A stretch of 64,000 bases of DNA, taken from Ypsolopha sequella (lineage: Eukaryota > Arthropoda > Insecta > Lepidoptera > Ypsolophidae). A program made the translations under genes and the position numbers. The stretch spans positions 4,181,501-4,245,500 of the forward strand of contig OW203987.1 of the NCBI GenBank assembly GCA_934047225.1. The letters are read 5' to 3'. Below the pieces are notes generated by a model. It saw nothing but the letters and a program-made list of their open reading frames with translations, made no database searches and was not told the origin of the DNA. Below, in pieces: positions 1 to 14,300 of this stretch. How positions within the stretch are numbered: the stretch's first letter is position 1; every line of letters begins with the position of its first letter.

Positions 1-693
1 TAGACATAGGGTACAAAATTACGAAAATACGAAAAAAGTGTCATCGTAACAAAAGAAGAATAAGATAAGAGATAAACCATGATTTTTCGAAAATAGACAT
101 CTGCACTGCTATAAAAATTGTTTTCCACAATTAATTTAAGGAGAAAAGAAATTTTTTTTGTAGCTCGTAAAAAGTCGTGAAACCATTATAACCAGCCAGC
201 TATTAAAGAGCTCAGTGATTATAATTTTTATATCTTTCAACTTTATTGTAATGTAAATAAGGTAGAAACACAACACAGCACGACATATTGCACGTGTAGT
301 TTGTCGCTCCAACAATCGAAGACTGCCGCGCAATTCAGTCTCTTTTTTCTTTTTAAGTCACTTTTGAGCGCGGACTGATGTCCATGGTTTTCTAAGTCAA
401 TGACTAAAACTAAAATTTTAGAATTGCTGTTAATATATAAATATTTTTAAATCATCGCTTAAATAAATTCTGCAATAAAGAGCTTATTATTCCATAAACA
501 AATATTTAGGAGACGTTGATTTGCTAATGCTTATGACTAGATTGATGGATGTGGAAGAAGCGAAAGAGGTGTGTCAGGATCATAGCAGATTGAAGTCTGT
601 AGCTATAGTCTCAGCCTACCCCTCTGAGAGTCAGGCGTGAGTATATATGTATGTCAAAGTAAAAAAACATAAATGTATGATGAGCATTGAGCA

Positions 694-1215
694 GGGGTAG
701 GATAATTGGATCGATATATACCTAAAGTTGGAAAAATCCTTGAAAAAGTTTGTAGGTGTGGAGTCGGATTCTTAAAATATTACTTATTTTGACAGTGAAA
801 ATGACGGAAATTACGGCATTGTTTAAAATGTTACCATTATGTTACCGTAAATGTACATTATTCAGAAATTGTATACAATTCCTAGAAAATTTATAAAATT
901 TCAAGCTGATTTAGGCCGAACAGAGCAGAAGACCGAAAAGGCTATAATATAATGCTATAATATAATGACTGAAATGGCCAATTTTTCTTTCGGCCGAAAC
1001 CTTCTTTTGGCCATATGTAGAGAAAATTGTGTTCAATTCCTGAATATATTAATTTATTTTTAAATGAATTAATTTACATTTCCAGGACGTTTAAAGCAAT
1101 TCTGTAATTCCAGGATTTTTACTATAATAATATTATAAGAAGCCGACTCCACACCTACAAACTTTCTCAGTTTTTCCAACTTTAGGTATATATTGATCCG
1201 ATTATCCTATCCCAC
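694..1215. mobile_element. MITE with about 75-bp inverted arms
   Basis: GGGTAGGATAATTGGATCGA then ATATACCTAAAGTTGGAAAA and AGTTTGTAGGTGTGGAGTCG are mirrored at 1139-1215. The interior is AT-rich with TTTCGGCCGAAA. No target duplication was resolved. Confidence 0.8.
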
Positions 1216-1716
1216 TGATGAAGAGTGAAAGAGAATATGTCTTAGAATTTTCTAAGCTTATTGTTGTTAAATTAAAGTAAGGGAACAAGATATGACAATG
1301 GCCCATTGTTTTTATGCAAGAGCCATAACATATTCAGTTCTTTGAGTTGCTTTACCTATTAAAATCCTGTTTATAATATTTATTTTTGCATCTAAAGCCT
1401 GTAAACAAGTGTATCTTTATTAAAATAAGTACCATAAAAGTAAGAAGTGGAAGTATAAATAGTCAATATTATTTTGTGAAAGTGTTGGCCTTGCTACTAG
1501 CTAGAGTAAGATTGGATGTGATCGAATATTTGTTTGGAGTGATACCTTTCAAACCATGGTCTAACACCATGTTTAGTCACAATAAAATCCACATGTATAT
1601 GAGATAGGAATTAACATAAGACTACGATAGATTTTGTGATAGAGTCTGTCTAATGAAAGCTGAGAGTACGGACACGGGTATGGACTTAAACTTACTCTCA
1701 GCTTTAGTTAGACTCT

Positions 1717-1925
1717 AGTTGATGAAAGACTGAAAAACAGAGTTGTAGACACTAGGATGTACCGGGCCTCTAATGGTAGCATGGATCATTATCTGGTGAT
1801 TGGTGAGCCAGATAAATGGTCTTTCAAGCTTTGGCGTTATCAGCCGAAAGTGGATATAACTATGTTAGAGAGAATTAAAGTTGAAAGATTGCAGGATACT
1901 GATGTTAAGGATGAATGTAATAAGG
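1717..1925 (+). pseudogene. RTE-type endonuclease domain fragment
   Basis: Reads DERLKNRVVDTRMYRASNG then DHYLVIGEPDKW, the distal part of the AP-type endonuclease of RTE-like elements (the S/T-DHY/H motif holds the catalytic His). A similar fragment is at 16757-16955. Not a host gene. Confidence 0.6.
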
Positions 1926-2128
1926 GAGTTTAAATTATTTGAATGAAAGGAATGATAATGATGTAGAGGTGTTTTGATAATGCTTTGAAAATTGGTTGAA
2001 AGAAATAAGAAGTAAAAGAAAATTGTGACAGGTTTTCCGATCATTTTAGGGCTAACATTAAGATGTTTTGGAAGTTGGTTAGACAAGCCTGCGGAACATT
2101 AGTATTATATTTCTCTATCTATTCATAG

Positions 2129-2352
2129 GAAGCAAATGCACTTGCTGAGCTACTAGGATGGCTGCGAGAGTCCCCACACCTAGTAGCGCTCTGCCTTCTC
2201 CTCGGAGAAGACCACATGCCACCAACACTGCCAAGTTCCCTTGTGGCTGGCTTGTATGGCAGCTGTCGCTCAGAACCAGACCGCACTCGCCTGTTAGCTG
2301 TCGTCAGATCTCTGATCAAGTATCAGTTAGCACCTTCACCAGAACCTCGGAA
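2129..2352 (+). CDS. Gapvd1: Gapvd1 exon 1 of window (start of RasGAP region)
   Basis: Starts after TCTATTCATAG in phase 0 and ends in phase 2 before GTAAGT. Encodes [20 protein letters not shown] and a segment ending [10 protein letters not shown], which matches the helical region ahead of the arginine finger in GAPVD1. It begins inside the protein, so at least one coding exon lies upstream. Confidence 0.9.
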
Positions 2353-5300
2353 GTAAGTTAATCACGTGCTTTTAAGGTAGTGGGGGTAACTCACAGACCT
2401 CTCTGCCTATCTGGTAAAAATTATATACTTTAAGTTTTTATCCATAACATCGCAGGATGGTGACAGTTAGAGAATTGTGGTTCGGTCAGACGATCCTGAC
2501 GCACAACGTTGCGGTGAGCGGTTTAACGCAACGTCATGAGTCATGACGCAGCGTTACGACCTAGTGGTTATTTGATTCTGCCTCAGCTAGCGACGTGGAC
2601 GTCTTAGTTTAGCGTAAAAAACGTAGAACTTGTTGTTGCTTTACTGGAAGAGGAGGAAGATGAAGAGTTTCTTATGCTCCAGAAAAAAAAGCGCATCCCT
2701 TGCTATCTCTCCAGCAGTTTTCCTTTAGGAAAAGACTTTTATGCGTCTTTTCCTTAAAATAAATCCATATGAAATGAAATGAAATAGATTTATTTATGTA
2801 ATGTAGGTATATCCATCCATCCATCCATCAGCCCGTATTTGTCCACTGCTGGACATAGGCCTCCCCCATATTACGCCACTCTTGGCGGTCATCAGTCATT
2901 CTCATCCAGCCGCCACCCGCGACGTCCTTTAGATCGTCAGTCCAGTAGGCACGAATGTGGCCTACGCAACGCTTTGCTGTACGTGCTCTCCATTCCAATG
3001 CCTTACGGCCCCAACGGTCATCACGTCGGCGATAAATATGGCCAGTCCACTGCCACTTCAACTTACTGATTCGGCAGGCTATGTCGGTCACCTTCGATCT
3101 CTGACGGATATCTTCGTTTCGGATTTTATCCATCAGAGATATCCCAAGCATAGCCCGCTCCATAGCTCGTTGAGTGACCTTAAATCGGCGGATCAAGCTT
3201 TTGGTAAGAGACCACGTCTCAGCGCTGTACGTCACCACTGGAAGGACGCACTGGTTGTATACTTTAGCCTTTAAGCACTGCGGTATTGGCGACGTAAATA
3301 TCTGACGCAACTTCTCGAATGCTGCCCACCCCAAGCATATTCTTCTGTCAGCCTCGGAGTCGAAGTTATTTTTACACAGCTGGATAGCTTGACCCAGGTA
3401 AACATATTTTTGAACAACTTCGATGCTGACGTTGTCGACGGTTACTGGCCTTTGGATGACATGCCAGTTGAACATGACCTTAGTCTTATCCAGTTCATCC
3501 GCAGACCCGCTCGTCTGGAAGAATCACTTAGGCTGCGCATAATTTCCTCCAGTTCTTGCAGCGATTCCGCCATTATGACGATGTCATCGGCAATTTTGAA
3601 TTACACTCCCAATAAATAGCCCCCAGTTCCCGGCAGCTCCACTATTCCCGACTACTTCAGGGGTGGGGGGGGCGAGGGGTATTGTAGCATTGTAGTTTCG
3701 GTTAGTCAGTTAACAGTTGTTTCATTTTGGTTGGATGAGTCCGGCTACCGATAGGCCTATGACGTCAAAGAAACGGGTAATGGCCTGTTTTTTTTTTTGC
3801 GATATGTGTGAACCGTGCATTTTATGGGATAGGGCCGGGCTTCCCATGGCTTGGGTTAGTCGTGGATTTATATTAGTGTGTGTAATTGGCTAATGAGGTT
3901 ATTTTGTTCGTCGCTCGATCATTTGTCGTGGGATTTTGACGATGGAAGACCTGTGTCGAACGACGTTCGAGGCAAAAAGGGCGTTGTCCAATATTCCATC
4001 GTATATCTGGTATATCAGATACATTTATAACAGGTCGGTTTTAATGTAATATAATTAAGTAATCTATGTCTAAAGGTAATAGTTTTTATATAATAAATAA
4101 TAATATGGGGAAATACACAAGGAAATAATAATGGTTAGGTTTACTTAAATGTAATAAAATAATAAACTTGAATAAAATGAAAAATATAGGAATAAGGAAT
4201 AAATAATATTATAAATATATGCCTAACTCCGCCCAGTCTTGTTAAGAAGAAGGGCAAGAAACTTAGTAAGATCATGTCATATTGACGCACAGGCACGTAC
4301 AAGTCACACGACGCACTATGGGGAACTTGAGACATTTTCAAGTCATAAATCTATAACTTTCACGTTAAACTGTAAAACGAGTGCAAGTGTATTTATTCAT
4401 CATGCTGTTTCACGTTTTTAATGATATTCACGTGATTTTTTTTTTCTGATAATCTTGAATATACAAGGTGACTTTTTGATCATCGTCCAAACTCATACTG
4501 GGGGCTTGGTAAGTGATCAGCATCATGAATCGATAACAATCTTTGTGAAATTCGTATAATGAAATTTAGAAAAATCGTTATTGGTTCATGATGCTGATCA
4601 CTTACCAAGGCCCAAATATGAATTTGGACGATATTCAAAAATTCACCTTGTATATGCTTTTAAATAATATACGCTTTTGTAGGTATAAATTTATTTTTAG
4701 TAGTTACTAAAATATATGAACATAAAATATTGAAAATAATATATTTTAATACTAAAGCATATGTTAGGCAATGAAACCCCAATTTTTTTCATAATTATTT
4801 CTTAATATTTTGTTACAAATCCGGAGAAATGACCCTTAAATAATTAAATTTATATATTAGCTATGCACCTCCTAACCAGTTTCGGAAACTAATCCATCTT
4901 CAGGGGATAACACAAATTATTTAATATTATTCTACGAGCTATAAACGATATCCGTATGTCAACAATGATTACAGTTAAACGGAAAACTGATATTCAAATC
5001 TATGTATTTAAGGCGCAGCTCAGGTACTGCATTTATAAACTAAAGCCATATTTTTGTAGACTATTCCGCACTGGCAAGTGTGCCCTGAGTCAGCTGTACA
5101 GTGTGTTCAGAGATGGTCACACGCCAGCTCGTCAGTTCCTAGTGGCAGCGCTGCAGGGCCCGGTCATGTCTGTTCTGCACGAGGATGAGTTCTTCCTGGA
5201 TATAGACCCTGAAAAAGCTATGGAGAGGTAAGTAAACCAAATGAATGATATAAGAGCTTTAAAGTCCGGGGTGGGGTGAGTGACGCGACGATGCGCCGGT

Positions 5301-8300
5301 GGCTTGCGCGTCAGTATCGAAAGGAACTTCTTTCCAACTGGGAGTCCCACGACACCTCTCAACTTTAAAAAAATAAAAATAAGCAAATAAACCCTGAACC
5401 TACTAAAGTATATGGAAAGCAATATAAGCTTTCAGCCTAAGATGCTTATATCTTGCACAAGTTGTCATCGCATAAAAACTTACTAAACTTGTGACCAACG
5501 CTGTTTTATATTTGTGACCTGACCTGAATGCTCATCACCCATCAATAAACAATCATGGATTAAAGCTCTAAACATGACATTCAAATAATCTCTAACATTC
5601 GTCCTCAGGTTCTCATCAACTGACCGTCTCAAGAAGTTTGGCCAGACCAACAGTGCGGAGTATACAGCCAAGGTGGCGCGCTACCGCAAGTGGGTGGTGC
5701 AGTCTCTGTACAACCTGAGTAGCAAGTTCATCGCCTCTCTCAAGGAGCACTGGCCCAACCTGCCCGTGACGCTGGCGTGGATCGTGCAGCAGATTGTGCA
5801 CTTGCTCAAACAACACTCGAGGTAAATATTGATGCGAGTAGACACATCAGTTACACCACATTTTCAGGTTCACCTCATTGTTTCTTCTCCGTTTAGCAAG
5901 TGGTTTGAATATGTTACCAATCAAACCTGATTTTAGGACAAACTTGCTTTGGCGGAAACCTTTCAACGCAGAAGAAAGCCGGTACGTTAGGATAGAAGGA
6001 TATGGTGAGTTGAGTGGCACGACCGTCATACATAACCTTCTTGGTTATTTCTAATGACAACCCAGAACCACTTTGACTTGGTAACATATACAAATATTAG
6101 GCATATAAGTCTTTAAAAATATTAGTGCATGCATTGTAAGCCTTTGATTGGTATGTTAGTTAATGGCTGGCTAAAGTAAGGTACATTTTTTATTTATTAC
6201 AATTTTGTACATTTACATCAAGAACAGATTAACAAATGAAAAGTAAACTTATAGCAAACAAATAAATGTGTAAATAATGTAACAATGTGCAGAAGCCAGA
6301 CATAAAAATGTGCTGTTTGATAGAGGAAGATAATAACCATTCCATCTGTTTGTACATTACATGATGTTTTAAAATACATATTGTGTTATGTAATAAAACG
6401 CCCATTTTAGTCATGCCCGTAATATCTTCAAGCTCATGTTACTGTTTATCTCATCTAACACATATTACATAAAATCTGGCAATCTTCTCTGTTTTTACTT
6501 AACTAAATTGCTTTAAGGGTCATGAGACAAAATTCTGTTACTTTTTCAGAACATCAGACCGCGATATCCACGCGATCTGCACGGACCTGATACTGAACCA
6601 CTTCATCTGCCCCGCGATAGTGAACCCTGAGGCTCACGGCGTGGTCGAGGTGCCCATCTCCTACATAGCAAGGTTCAACTTGATCCAGATCGCGCAGATT
6701 GTGCAAATGCTTTGTTTGTCCAAATATCAAGAGGTGAGAAACATTTTTATTTTTTAAATTTCGGTTATTATCATCCGATATGTCGTGCTTAGGAGAAAGA
6801 AGGAAAAATAACAGAGTAATTTTTTCTACCCATTTTCACATATAAAATACTCTAATTTATTCCTTGTTATTGTCCCAGGTGGAGCCCAAAGTCCGTGACC
6901 TGTACGGGCGCTTCGAACGGTCCTGCGTGTGGAGTCTAGTGGAGAGCGTGGGCGCTGGGGGGGCGGTGGCACCCGACGCTGCGCCAGCGCCGGAGCCCGC
7001 GCTGCGCACTCAGCCGCACGCAGCCACCACGCACGCGCTCTACACACACAAGGACTTGACCCTTCTTGTATGTAGTCACTGTATGAGTCTAGTGGAGAGT
7101 GTCGGGACTGGGGGGGAGGCAATGGAGCCCGACGCTGCACCCAGCCGCATGCAGGGACCACGCACGTGCTCTACGCACACCTTCTTCTATCTAGTCACTG
7201 TATGAGTCTAGTGGAGAGCGTGGGCCCCAGGTTTCAAATATGAGATAAATAACCGCAGAGAAAATTACTAATAACTAAAAAAGTGCTCATCCACGTCAGA
7301 GAGTATTGCAGTATCATCATTATCATGATCATTCAGCCCACATCCACCCAATGTTGGGCATAGGCCTCTTCTTCTCCACGCCATTTTCGTCGGTCTCTCG
7401 CCAGCCTCATCCATTGCACACTAACAAACAGCCCTGACGATATCGTTTCGCCATCGGGCCATCGGTCTACCCACTGAACACTTTTCTGGCTTTGGCTGCC
7501 ATTCTGTTGCTGCCCTAGTCCACCGTCCGTCTTTCCGTCTAGCCAGATGTCCCGCCCATCTCCACTTAGTCTCGCGATTCGTTTACCAATATCTTCGACT
7601 CTAGTTCGTTATCGAATCTCAACGTTCGGTACACGATCCACAAGAGAGATGCCTATAACATTGCTCGTTCCATAGCCCTCTGCGCCATTATTAAGTTATA
7701 ATTTTTCCTTCGACAGTTAACATTCCTCAAACGCATCTCTTCGAAGCTGAACAACAACACGCCGAGTGTGACGTCAGAAGAGGCGTCCAGTAGCTCGGGG
7801 CCCGTCGCTGAAGCCTCTGCTTATAGGTACATTTACTACAATTGCTTGAAAATAATGGAGAGGAGTCTCTAAAAATAAAAACCAACAAGTCAACAAAAGT
7901 AAATATTTTTGTCAAAGTAATGTGACTTTTTCTATTTACTTTAAACTTTCTCTCAGTTTTTACATATTGTCTTGAAAGTGGAAATGTTGTAAAATTGAAA
8001 GAATAAAAAAAAAGTTGAGCGCTTCCAGGTCAACAAATAAAATACATGTTATCTCGACCTCCTATATTAAACCCTTATTACTGAAATAATCCAGTAAAAC
8101 TTTGTTGCATCTTCAGCGAAGTGGGCAGTGAGGGCTCATCGAGTGGGTCAGAGCGCTGCGCATCGGGGCTGGAGCGACAACTCCAGACCATTGAGCCTAA
8201 CTACAGGAGCAGGCTACACGATCTGTTGAGGAAAGTGCCAGATCTGTCCAAGTACAGGTAACTATACTTACAGAAAGATACCTCTCCCACGGTCGACCAA

Positions 8301-11300
8301 AGTGAGGAGAGTAAGGTGGGATGGACTGAAGTGCTAACTCAAGACGGTAGAACCTCACATCTGTTGTCTTTGAATACTTGATTAATAATACTATTATTAA
8401 TAACGTGACAATTTCATCTCAGTTATCATATCATCCACGTTTCTTATTCTGCAGACCGACACCAAGCTCTGAATCCAAAGACAGTCCTCTAGAAAACGGC
8501 ACTACAAGCAAAAAGAGCATCTTAGCCAAGGTGCCAAAGCCTAAACTCCCTCGCAGCGGCAGCTCCAACTCCTCGCTGTCAGTCGCTGCCAATGAAGATA
8601 GAGCAGTAAATGGGGACTCCAAGGAAGACGGACTGGAGCATCCAGAAGTGCTAATTATAAAGTTAGCCAAGTGTGAAGAGCATGATTATGTTGGTATGTA
8701 GACAGAAAGTTGCGATGTCTCAGAATAAAAACTTTTCAAGTAAACGTAAACCTTAACTAGGCGTCCGATTGTTTGAGACGGAAGTTATATATTATACACG
8801 TACTGACGCTATGTTCCAGTAGTATGAAATCGTGGGTTCGAACTCCGCTGGAACACAAATCAAACGTAAACAGTAATAGCTTTGGAAATCACTGAAATGG
8901 GGATGTTTAATTAAATGTCACGTAATGACTTATCCGTAGTTTAATCGACCCTAAACGGCAGTTGATATTGTGATACTTGTGTTAGATTTTTGTGTCAGAA
9001 TTCAATTTAGCAATCATCAAGAAGCTTGAGATCTTATAATGTATAATTTGTCAATAAGGTTTGGTACCGGAGTCGAAAGTCTTGGAGTGTTACTACGGCG
9101 GCTCAGAAGCGGGTGACGCGGACGAGACGGGCTCGGCTCTAGCTGTGGCAGGGCCGGGGGCGCCCGTGCAGAAAAGAACTAGGTAAGTTATTTCTTTTGT
9201 CGTGACTTGGTACTTGAAACATCTCCATCTGGATTAGTCTTCACCAGTCTCTTGTAGATCTAGTCAGCTCGTCCTTCCATCCATCCAGGCTGATACTGTG
9301 TTCGTCCACCGCCACTCCTGACGGTCCTCCGTCCTCCTCATCCAGCTGCCAAACGCAACTTCCCTCAGGTCGTCGGTCCAGTAGGCACGAGGTCGGCCTA
9401 CGCTATGCTTTGCTACTTTTTATTTCGCTACGTCTCACGAGAATATTATCTAAATATTAAGGCTTTACAACATGCAAAAGTACAGCCACTTAAGAAAAAA
9501 AATAATTTTCACTTGCTAGAATAATTATTGAAAATTTGTTCAAGTAAATGTCTCACTAGAAAATGCAATAAACTATTTTTTTTTCATAGCAAAGTTTTCT
9601 GAAACAACGTCTTTTAATAGCTAGAATTTTAACTTATGCTAAAAGCGGCCGTTTTAAGTAAAAATTAAAATTTTAGCTCATCCAAGATGTTGTCTATGAA
9701 CACTTCGCTATGTTAAAATAGTTCATTGTAAACATTCACTTCAGAAGATTTTGAATAGTTATTTAAGTAAAAACATTTTTTTTTTTAATTGGCAGCTTTT
9801 TCTCATGTTGTTTCTCATTACAAGACCGAAAGTCAATAAAAACTTGCCTGTGACCGAGCGAGCCACCCACACACTTTCAGTCGGTGCTGTTTACCTGTTT
9901 TGTTGGTTGCTTGTCATTTACCTTTCTCTCTTGTCCACTAATAACATTTTTAATGATTTATCTGAATGTAATTAGTACAATAAATTAGGGGCTATATTAG
10001 TTAAAATGTTAAATTTGACCAGGTTCTCCGTATCTCACGACGAGGTATCCCTCGGCAACACGTCAGATAACCTGGAGGCGGTCTCTGAAGCAGCTTCTAA
10101 CCACAGCGTCACTTCCAGTCTCGAGTTGGAGACGGAAGACCAGAATGATAACCTTTCTGATATGGTAAATTTTAGATTTTCGCACTTTATGTACTTATTT
10201 ATAATGGATGAAGCTCAAAACGTGGTAATTGTAGGTGTTTCTAGGAAAACCGAAAGAAAGATCTCTTTTCAACAAACTGCACAAGATGTCTAAGCTCATT
10301 TGCAACCTAACAACGCGGCCTGAAACTGTATCAGATTGTCCGGTCATTCCAAATTTACCTTCTTTCCGGATTTTACGGCGACATCCATCTTTTGTTTAGT
10401 ATTTTTAAGCCGCATAAAAGTAGCTAATCTAAGATTATTTTATTGTGATTTAAATATACTTATACTTATTTAGTTTTTTTCTGTTATCAAAAGATAAAAG
10501 GGGAGATGACAGGGTAAACAAAATATTATTCTATTTAGTCAGTCATTTAGATTATCAAAAAATATTGGACACGTATTTTTTCTTTTGTCAATCAAACAAA
10601 AATGACAGAGATAAAGCGCGTCAAAGTTTGGGAGTGGGGGCTGGTGACGTCACGCTTAGGTAAAAATGTACTTAGGCATGACGTCACGCGGAACTTTAGC
10701 GGGCTATATCTTCATCATTTTTTGTTTAATTGACAAAAGAAAAAATACGTGTCCAATATTTTCTGATAATCTAACTGGCGGACTAATTAGAATTTTTTAA
10801 TCATCATGCCTGTCTGTTTCAGGTATCGGCTAACGTGAGCGGTCGCGGCAGCCCCAACATCTCCGGTCGTGAGACGCCGTCCTCGCAGGTGACGGACGGG
10901 GACGCCGCGGGCGACGCGCCTCCGAGACGGTGAGCTGACAGACCTGGGGGAGCTATTTGTGCAACCCATTGTTTATCGAATGGCTGTGATTGGATACCAA
11001 TTTTTTTTCTCATATTTCATGTTTAAATCAGTGTTTTTATTTAATACATATGTGGGAACCTAGATATTCTGTAATGCAAGCGGAATAAATATACACTACC
11101 TTAAGAATATCTATGATTTACAAATGGTTATGTAGATCATAGATATTCTTAAGGTAGTGTGTATTTAAATAAATTTCGTTTGTATGAACTAGGATAGCTT
11201 CGCAGGCCCCTTAACACCCTGTTTAAAAAATAATGTTTCGATGATGAGTGCATATAGAGAGAATTAAAGAAAGAGAGTGACGAGAAAAAAATACATAGAA

Positions 11301-14300
11301 CGTGCACCAACCAAATTGGCGACATACTGAGGAAGGGCCATGTGCGAAAGCATCCGGAATAGAAGAGCTTGTATGACTAAATTTATGGATGTGAAAGAGG
11401 TGTGTAAGGATCCTAGCAGATAGAAATCTGTAGTCTGCCTATCCCTACAGGAGACAGGCATGAATACTCGTATAATGTATGTATGTACTAATGATTGTTT
11501 TTATTTCAGACTACCACAGAACGTTCCAGTGAATCAGGCGAACAGTGCTCAAGCGAAGATGTTGAAGCAGACGCGGAATGATATCGAGGACAAGTTCTGC
11601 AAATTTGAAATAAAGGTATCATCACCGACGAGTCCAATATTTTTATCATTCAGTCCTTGTAAACTTGAGTTTATTTCCTTTGTGCTATTGTGGGACTAAT
11701 ATGTCATACAGTCCCTTCAACGCGATTTAGCGAATAAAGTCTATGCGGAGCTATAGTCTTGTGATGCAGCTATTTGGTTCCGCGTACCCAATTGAATGCT
11801 GATCATTACCCAGGTTAGCCGCACTTACCCGACGTTCCGTTTTAGGGTTCCGTGTCTCATGGGAAAACGGAATCCTAATAGGATCACTATTTCCGTTGTT
11901 TTTCTTAGGAACACCGAACGGCTTGAGGTATCAAGATGAAATTCTTATCTTATAAGATATATTTTGATCCTTAGGGCACGTTGAAGTCCTACACATAACC
12001 TGTTATATTTTACAGAAACTCCTGGAAGGCGACGAGACGATCAGCATAATGTCAGACACGTGGAGCACCGACGTGCTGGCCTCGGACTCAGAGACTATCG
12101 GCGACTCGGAGCAGACGCAGATAGCCAACAGCCAGTCCAACGTGAACAACGCGCCCGACGTGTCCGAGACCGCGAGCGAGTCCGCGTGGAGCATGGACGT
12201 CATAGCCTCCGATAGCGACAGGAATACCGAGGTCAGTCTTACGGGACAAACCTTCGCACGACATAAGTCGGGAGACAATCCACTAGCTACTACGTAATTA
12301 CTGAGTTTAAGAACAGATGTCATTACGCGACCAACTCAGTTGTGGGCGTGGCCAAATGTCATGCTGTTTCATTTCGCTATAAGGTGCACGCTCCATGAAA
12401 CTTGCGAGAACAATACAATCGTGCCGATTTCGTCGCCGGCGCTAAATTGAAAACTTGTTTCAGGAGAAACCACATTTTGGCAAGACTGTGGACGTAAAAA
12501 CATTATTTTTGGTTATTATTAATCTAGATAACATTTTCGATGTTTAACTCGTATAAATTTCTGATTAAAAGCAAATTCGGCTACACTTTTATAAAAAATA
12601 CCGTTTATTACGTTATTAAATTACGTTTTTTCGGATAACAAACCTCGAAAAAGATTCAAATTCCACGATTTTTAGTTCGACTTAAACATAGATCTAGATA
12701 ATGTTAATTGACTCAACCTAAAATATTATAATAACATTATATAGTCACCCCACAATGCGGTGACAGCGTTTGTGTGGAGGTTTGCGCGTAACGACGCCTC
12801 ATAAGGGATGCACCGCTGAAGTCAATGACAAACGTCAACTAATAACAGTACTTGCGATCGCTACGTTTCACTGTGACAATCACAAGTGGCCCGACATCGC
12901 ACTCATCTCAGCCGCACTATGCCTACCTGTGTTATCAGCAATGACGCCTTAATTAAGGGTCAAGATGGAAAGAAAGAAAGAAAAGGATTAGATAAACCAA
13001 TTTGAACACGACGCCGCGCCGTATGGCGTCATCGATTCCCTGTAGAATTGTGCCAGAACGGCTAGCAGCGTCGAGATTTCGCCACAAACCAGTACAAGTG
13101 TTGTCTATTGTGTCACAAAGTGAACATTCAAACGAGATCTACTGTCAATACAATGGGCCTAAATGCCCGTTTCCCCTTTCGCCTTCCTATCTACCTCCCA
13201 TGTGTCACAACACAACTTGTATGAAGGCAATCTCTGTCCTTGAATGTGTTCAGGAAATTCCACGGGGTGGAGACAAAAATGCGCGAGCATCGCTGCGGCT
13301 CCGCTAGTGAATATATAACTCGTAGATGTCTGCAAGAAAGCTTTCAGGACGCTAGGCTTTGTGTTGCGGCAGGCTCAGGGTTTTGACGGTATTGGTGCAG
13401 TGAAGGCTTTATATAATGCACTTGTTTTGAGTAAACTAGAATGTAACGCGGTTGTCTGGGCTCCACATGAAACCAAATACTGCCTCATGCTTGAACGTAT
13501 ACAAAATAAATTCATTCTGTTTTTGTACAAAAAAATGTATGGGGTCTATCCTTACTATCCCATGATGTATCCTACTCTATTTGTTTTGGGTATGGAGGGA
13601 TACCACAAGTTGGAAGTAAGGAGAGATTATGCTCTGGCCGTTTATTTAGTTAAAGTGGTCACTGGTAGGACAAGTAACCCCAGTATCTTGGGATATATGA
13701 GGCTAGTAGTGCCTAATAGCTACTTTCGCCAACGTCGCGGGAGGCTGTTCAGGCTGCCGAAAACAAGGACAAACCTCCATGGGGAGACACAATTTCAACG
13801 CGCTACTCGAATTCTTACTGAGGTTGGAAATAACATTGATATCTTTTCGTGTTCGTTGAGTGAGTTCACAAGAGCAACATTATATTGTTTGTGCTATCTA
13901 TAATTTGTGTACATTTTAAAAATTTCCGGTGTTACTACAAAACGGTGTTTAACTTTAGACAGTGTTTAAATTTGTTGCTGTCGCCTTTTGTTTCATATTA
14001 TAAAAAAGTGACAGCAACAGATTTAAACACTGTCTAATGTTAAACATCGTTTAAACGCCCTTTTGTAGTAACACAGTTCATGTTTTATTTAATTATTATG
14101 TTATATTTTTCGTGTTTTTTATTGTGTCTATCTTTTATGCCTGCACTGTTGCGTTACGTTTTTCAACCTGTAATAATAGTGTTAGTTGTTAAATTAAATA
14201 AATAATTAAAAATAAATATATAACTCAGTAACATGTTCCGTCACACAGGTGGACACGGACGACTGCGTGTCGGTGGCGGCGCGCTCGGACACGTCGTGGC

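Larger units (their letters stand above)
1..2128. other. Upstream intronic region, no host exon seen
   Basis: Contains an RTE-type tail at 525-645 (plus), a MITE at 694-1215, and a retrotransposon endonuclease fragment at 1717-1925. I searched for a Gapvd1 N-terminal exon (family motif around YRTAWIA) and did not find one. Confidence 0.6.

Noticed and set aside
1..2128. Search for the missing first exon(s) of Gapvd1
   Set aside because: No segment with family-like N-terminal residues and splice borders was found; only repeats are visible.
2828..3475. 215-codon minus-strand frame as a host gene
   Set aside because: Reverse transcriptase C-terminus of an RTE-type element, preceded by a frameshift and ending in simple repeats.
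13361..13903. 180-codon frame as a host gene
   Set aside because: It is the C-terminal part of a non-LTR retrotransposon ORF with a 12-bp target duplication around it.
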